5,235 bases of DNA, taken from Anaerolineae bacterium. GTDB taxonomy: Bacteria; Chloroflexota; Anaerolineae; 4572-78; J111. The notes under the pieces were generated by a model. The model was not told where the DNA came from and searched no databases. It saw only the letters and a list, made by a program, of their open reading frames with translations. Below are positions 4,228 to 5,235 of this stretch, in pieces. The stretch is taken from positions 1 to 5,235 of the forward strand of contig JAGRCC010000871.1 of the NCBI GenBank assembly GCA_020433785.1, in the 5' to 3' direction. The position numbers and the translations under genes are program-made. The first letter of the stretch is position 1; each line of letters opens with the position of its first letter.

Positions 4228-5235
4228 ATGGCACTCAAATGGTACAAGGTGGCGGAGGCTGACGAACTGCCCGAAGGGCAAGTCATGACCGCGCTGGCGG
4301 GGGTGACCGCCGTCTGTTTAATTCACACCGCCAACCACGGCTTCACCGCGCTCGACAATCGCTGTCCCCATCAGGGTGGCCCGCTCGGTGAGGGTCAACT
4401 TGATGGGCGCTGGCTCATCTGCCCCTGGCATGGCTACGAGTACGATCCCCAATCTGGCGGTCCGCCCGAAGGCTATGGCGATCACGCCACGCCTTACCCC
4501 CTTGAAGTCCGGCCGGATGGCCTTTATGTCCAAGTCGATGAGCCGGAGCATGAGCCCACAGTCTCCGACCAGATGGTGCAGGTGATGACCGATTGGGGCG
4601 TCGATACCGTTTTCGGTATGGTCGGTCACAGCAACCTGGGGTTTGCCGATGCGCTACGCCGCGCCGAAGAGGCCGGCCGCCTGCGCTACTTCGGTGTGCG
4701 CCACGAAGGCGCGGCTTCATTCGCGGCCACCGCCTATGGCAAGTTGACCGGTCGCCCGGCCGCCTGTTTTGCGATTGCCGGACCGGGCAGCACCAACTTG
4801 CTGACCGGCCTGTGGGATGCCCGCATGGATCGGGTGCCGGTGCTGGCTCTCAGCGGGCAGGTCGATACCCAGGTCATCGGTCCCGGCGCATTCCAGGAAG
4901 TCGATCTCTATGCCGCCTTCGATGCGGTTCGGACCTGGGGCCAGACGGTGCTCACCAACAAAAATGCCAGCAACCTTATGGCGCTGGCCGTCAAACATGC
5001 CATTGTCGAGCAGGGCGTCGCCCACTTAATTCTGCCTAATGAGGTTCAGGAAGCGCCCGCGCTGCCCACCTTCCCGGCCACACCCAAACATGGCCGTATC
5101 TCCACCGTCGAGATCACGCCGCCCGAAGCCGAGCTCAACGAAGCCATCGACCTGATTAAAGCCGCCCAGCGCCCCAGTATCATCGTCGGCCACGGCGCGC
5201 GCTACCATCGAGCCGAAATCATCGCCTTTGCCGAA
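4228..5235 (+). CDS. Rieske [2Fe-2S] domain fused to a pyruvate-oxidase-like ThDP enzyme (partial, 3' end missing)
   Basis: The frame runs 336 codons to the window edge without a stop. Residues 1-104 form a Rieske domain: C46-P-H48, 16 residues, then C65-P-W-H68, followed by GYEYD. There are no extra disulfide cysteines, so it is the low-potential ferredoxin/NirD type and not the cytochrome bc1 type. After a short acidic linker (104-111), a thiamine-diphosphate enzyme begins. It has the PYR-domain start GVDTVFGMVGHSN (124-136), catalytic-type Glu160 in VRHEGAASFAA, AGPGSTN (184-190), DRVPVLALSGQ (201-211) and AFQEVDLYAAF (221-231), a pyruvate oxidase/PoxB-like signature. The central (FAD or structural) domain starts near 300 with AIDLIKAAQRPSIIVGHGAR. 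The cofactor-binding PP domain lies beyond the window. The expected role is decarboxylation of a 2-oxoacid with electrons leaving through the iron-sulfur cluster. Acetolactate synthase-like or other lyase activity cannot be excluded. No signal peptide is seen. Confidence 0.9.
   Translation, partial: MALKWYKVAEADELPEGQVMTALAGVTAVCLIHTANHGFTALDNRCPHQGGPLGEGQLDGRWLICPWHGYEYDPQSGGPPEGYGDHATPYPLEVRPDGLYVQVDEPEHEPTVSDQMVQVMTDWGVDTVFGMVGHSNLGFADALRRAEEAGRLRYFGVRHEGAASFAATAYGKLTGRPAACFAIAGPGSTNLLTGLWDARMDRVPVLALSGQVDTQVIGPGAFQEVDLYAAFDAVRTWGQTVLTNKNASNLMALAVKHAIVEQGVAHLILPNEVQEAPALPTFPATPKHGRISTVEITPPEAELNEAIDLIKAAQRPSIIVGHGARYHRAEIIAFAE

Noticed and set aside
4318..5039. Several long open frames on the opposite strand and in other frames within the Rieske-ThDP gene
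   Set aside because: They are composition-driven shadows: the frame from 4228 carries clear Rieske and ThDP-enzyme motifs along its full length, while the others show no recognisable domains.

Overview
The window looks like chromosomal DNA from a free-living, moderately GC-rich bacterium. Gene style is suggestive of a Chloroflexota (Anaerolineae or Caldilineae-like) genome: a grpE-dnaJ pair with a zinc-less DnaJ, a soluble dolichyl-phosphate-mannose-synthase-like GT2 enzyme, GTG/TTG starts and spacers rich in GAC/CCG words. This taxonomic guess is inference and no marker gene settles it. No phage, plasmid, CRISPR or tRNA/rRNA signature was seen.

Layout. Bases 2-64 may be the 3' end of an upstream gene. 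A heat-shock co-chaperone pair follows on the + strand: grpE (142-798, with a second plausible start at 292) and a dnaJ/cbpA-type gene (833-1795). A 307-bp convergent spacer (1796-2102) holds a strong GC hairpin and a degraded REP/MITE-like palindromic element. A GT2 polyprenol-phosphate-mannose-synthase-like gene lies on the minus strand (2103-2870). Divergent from it is an esterase-D-like alpha/beta hydrolase (2959-3993). After a 234-bp spacer with nested inverted repeats, a long + strand reading frame starts at 4228 behind a very strong Shine-Dalgarno and runs off the end of the window without a stop.

The most notable item is that last gene. It encodes, in one uninterrupted frame, an N-terminal Rieske [2Fe-2S] domain (CPH...CPWH) joined to a thiamine-diphosphate enzyme of the pyruvate oxidase/acetolactate synthase superfamily (catalytic Glu in RHEG, AGPGSTN motif, AFQEVDLY motif, start of the central domain). 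I know of no characterised enzyme with this architecture. It suggests a 2-oxoacid-oxidising enzyme carrying its own one-electron relay.

How the genes work together. GrpE (nucleotide exchange) and the J-protein (substrate delivery, ATPase stimulation) would serve a DnaK encoded outside the window. The glycosyltransferase, the esterase and the Rieske-ThDP protein do not form an obvious pathway with each other. Their orientations and spacers suggest separate transcription units.
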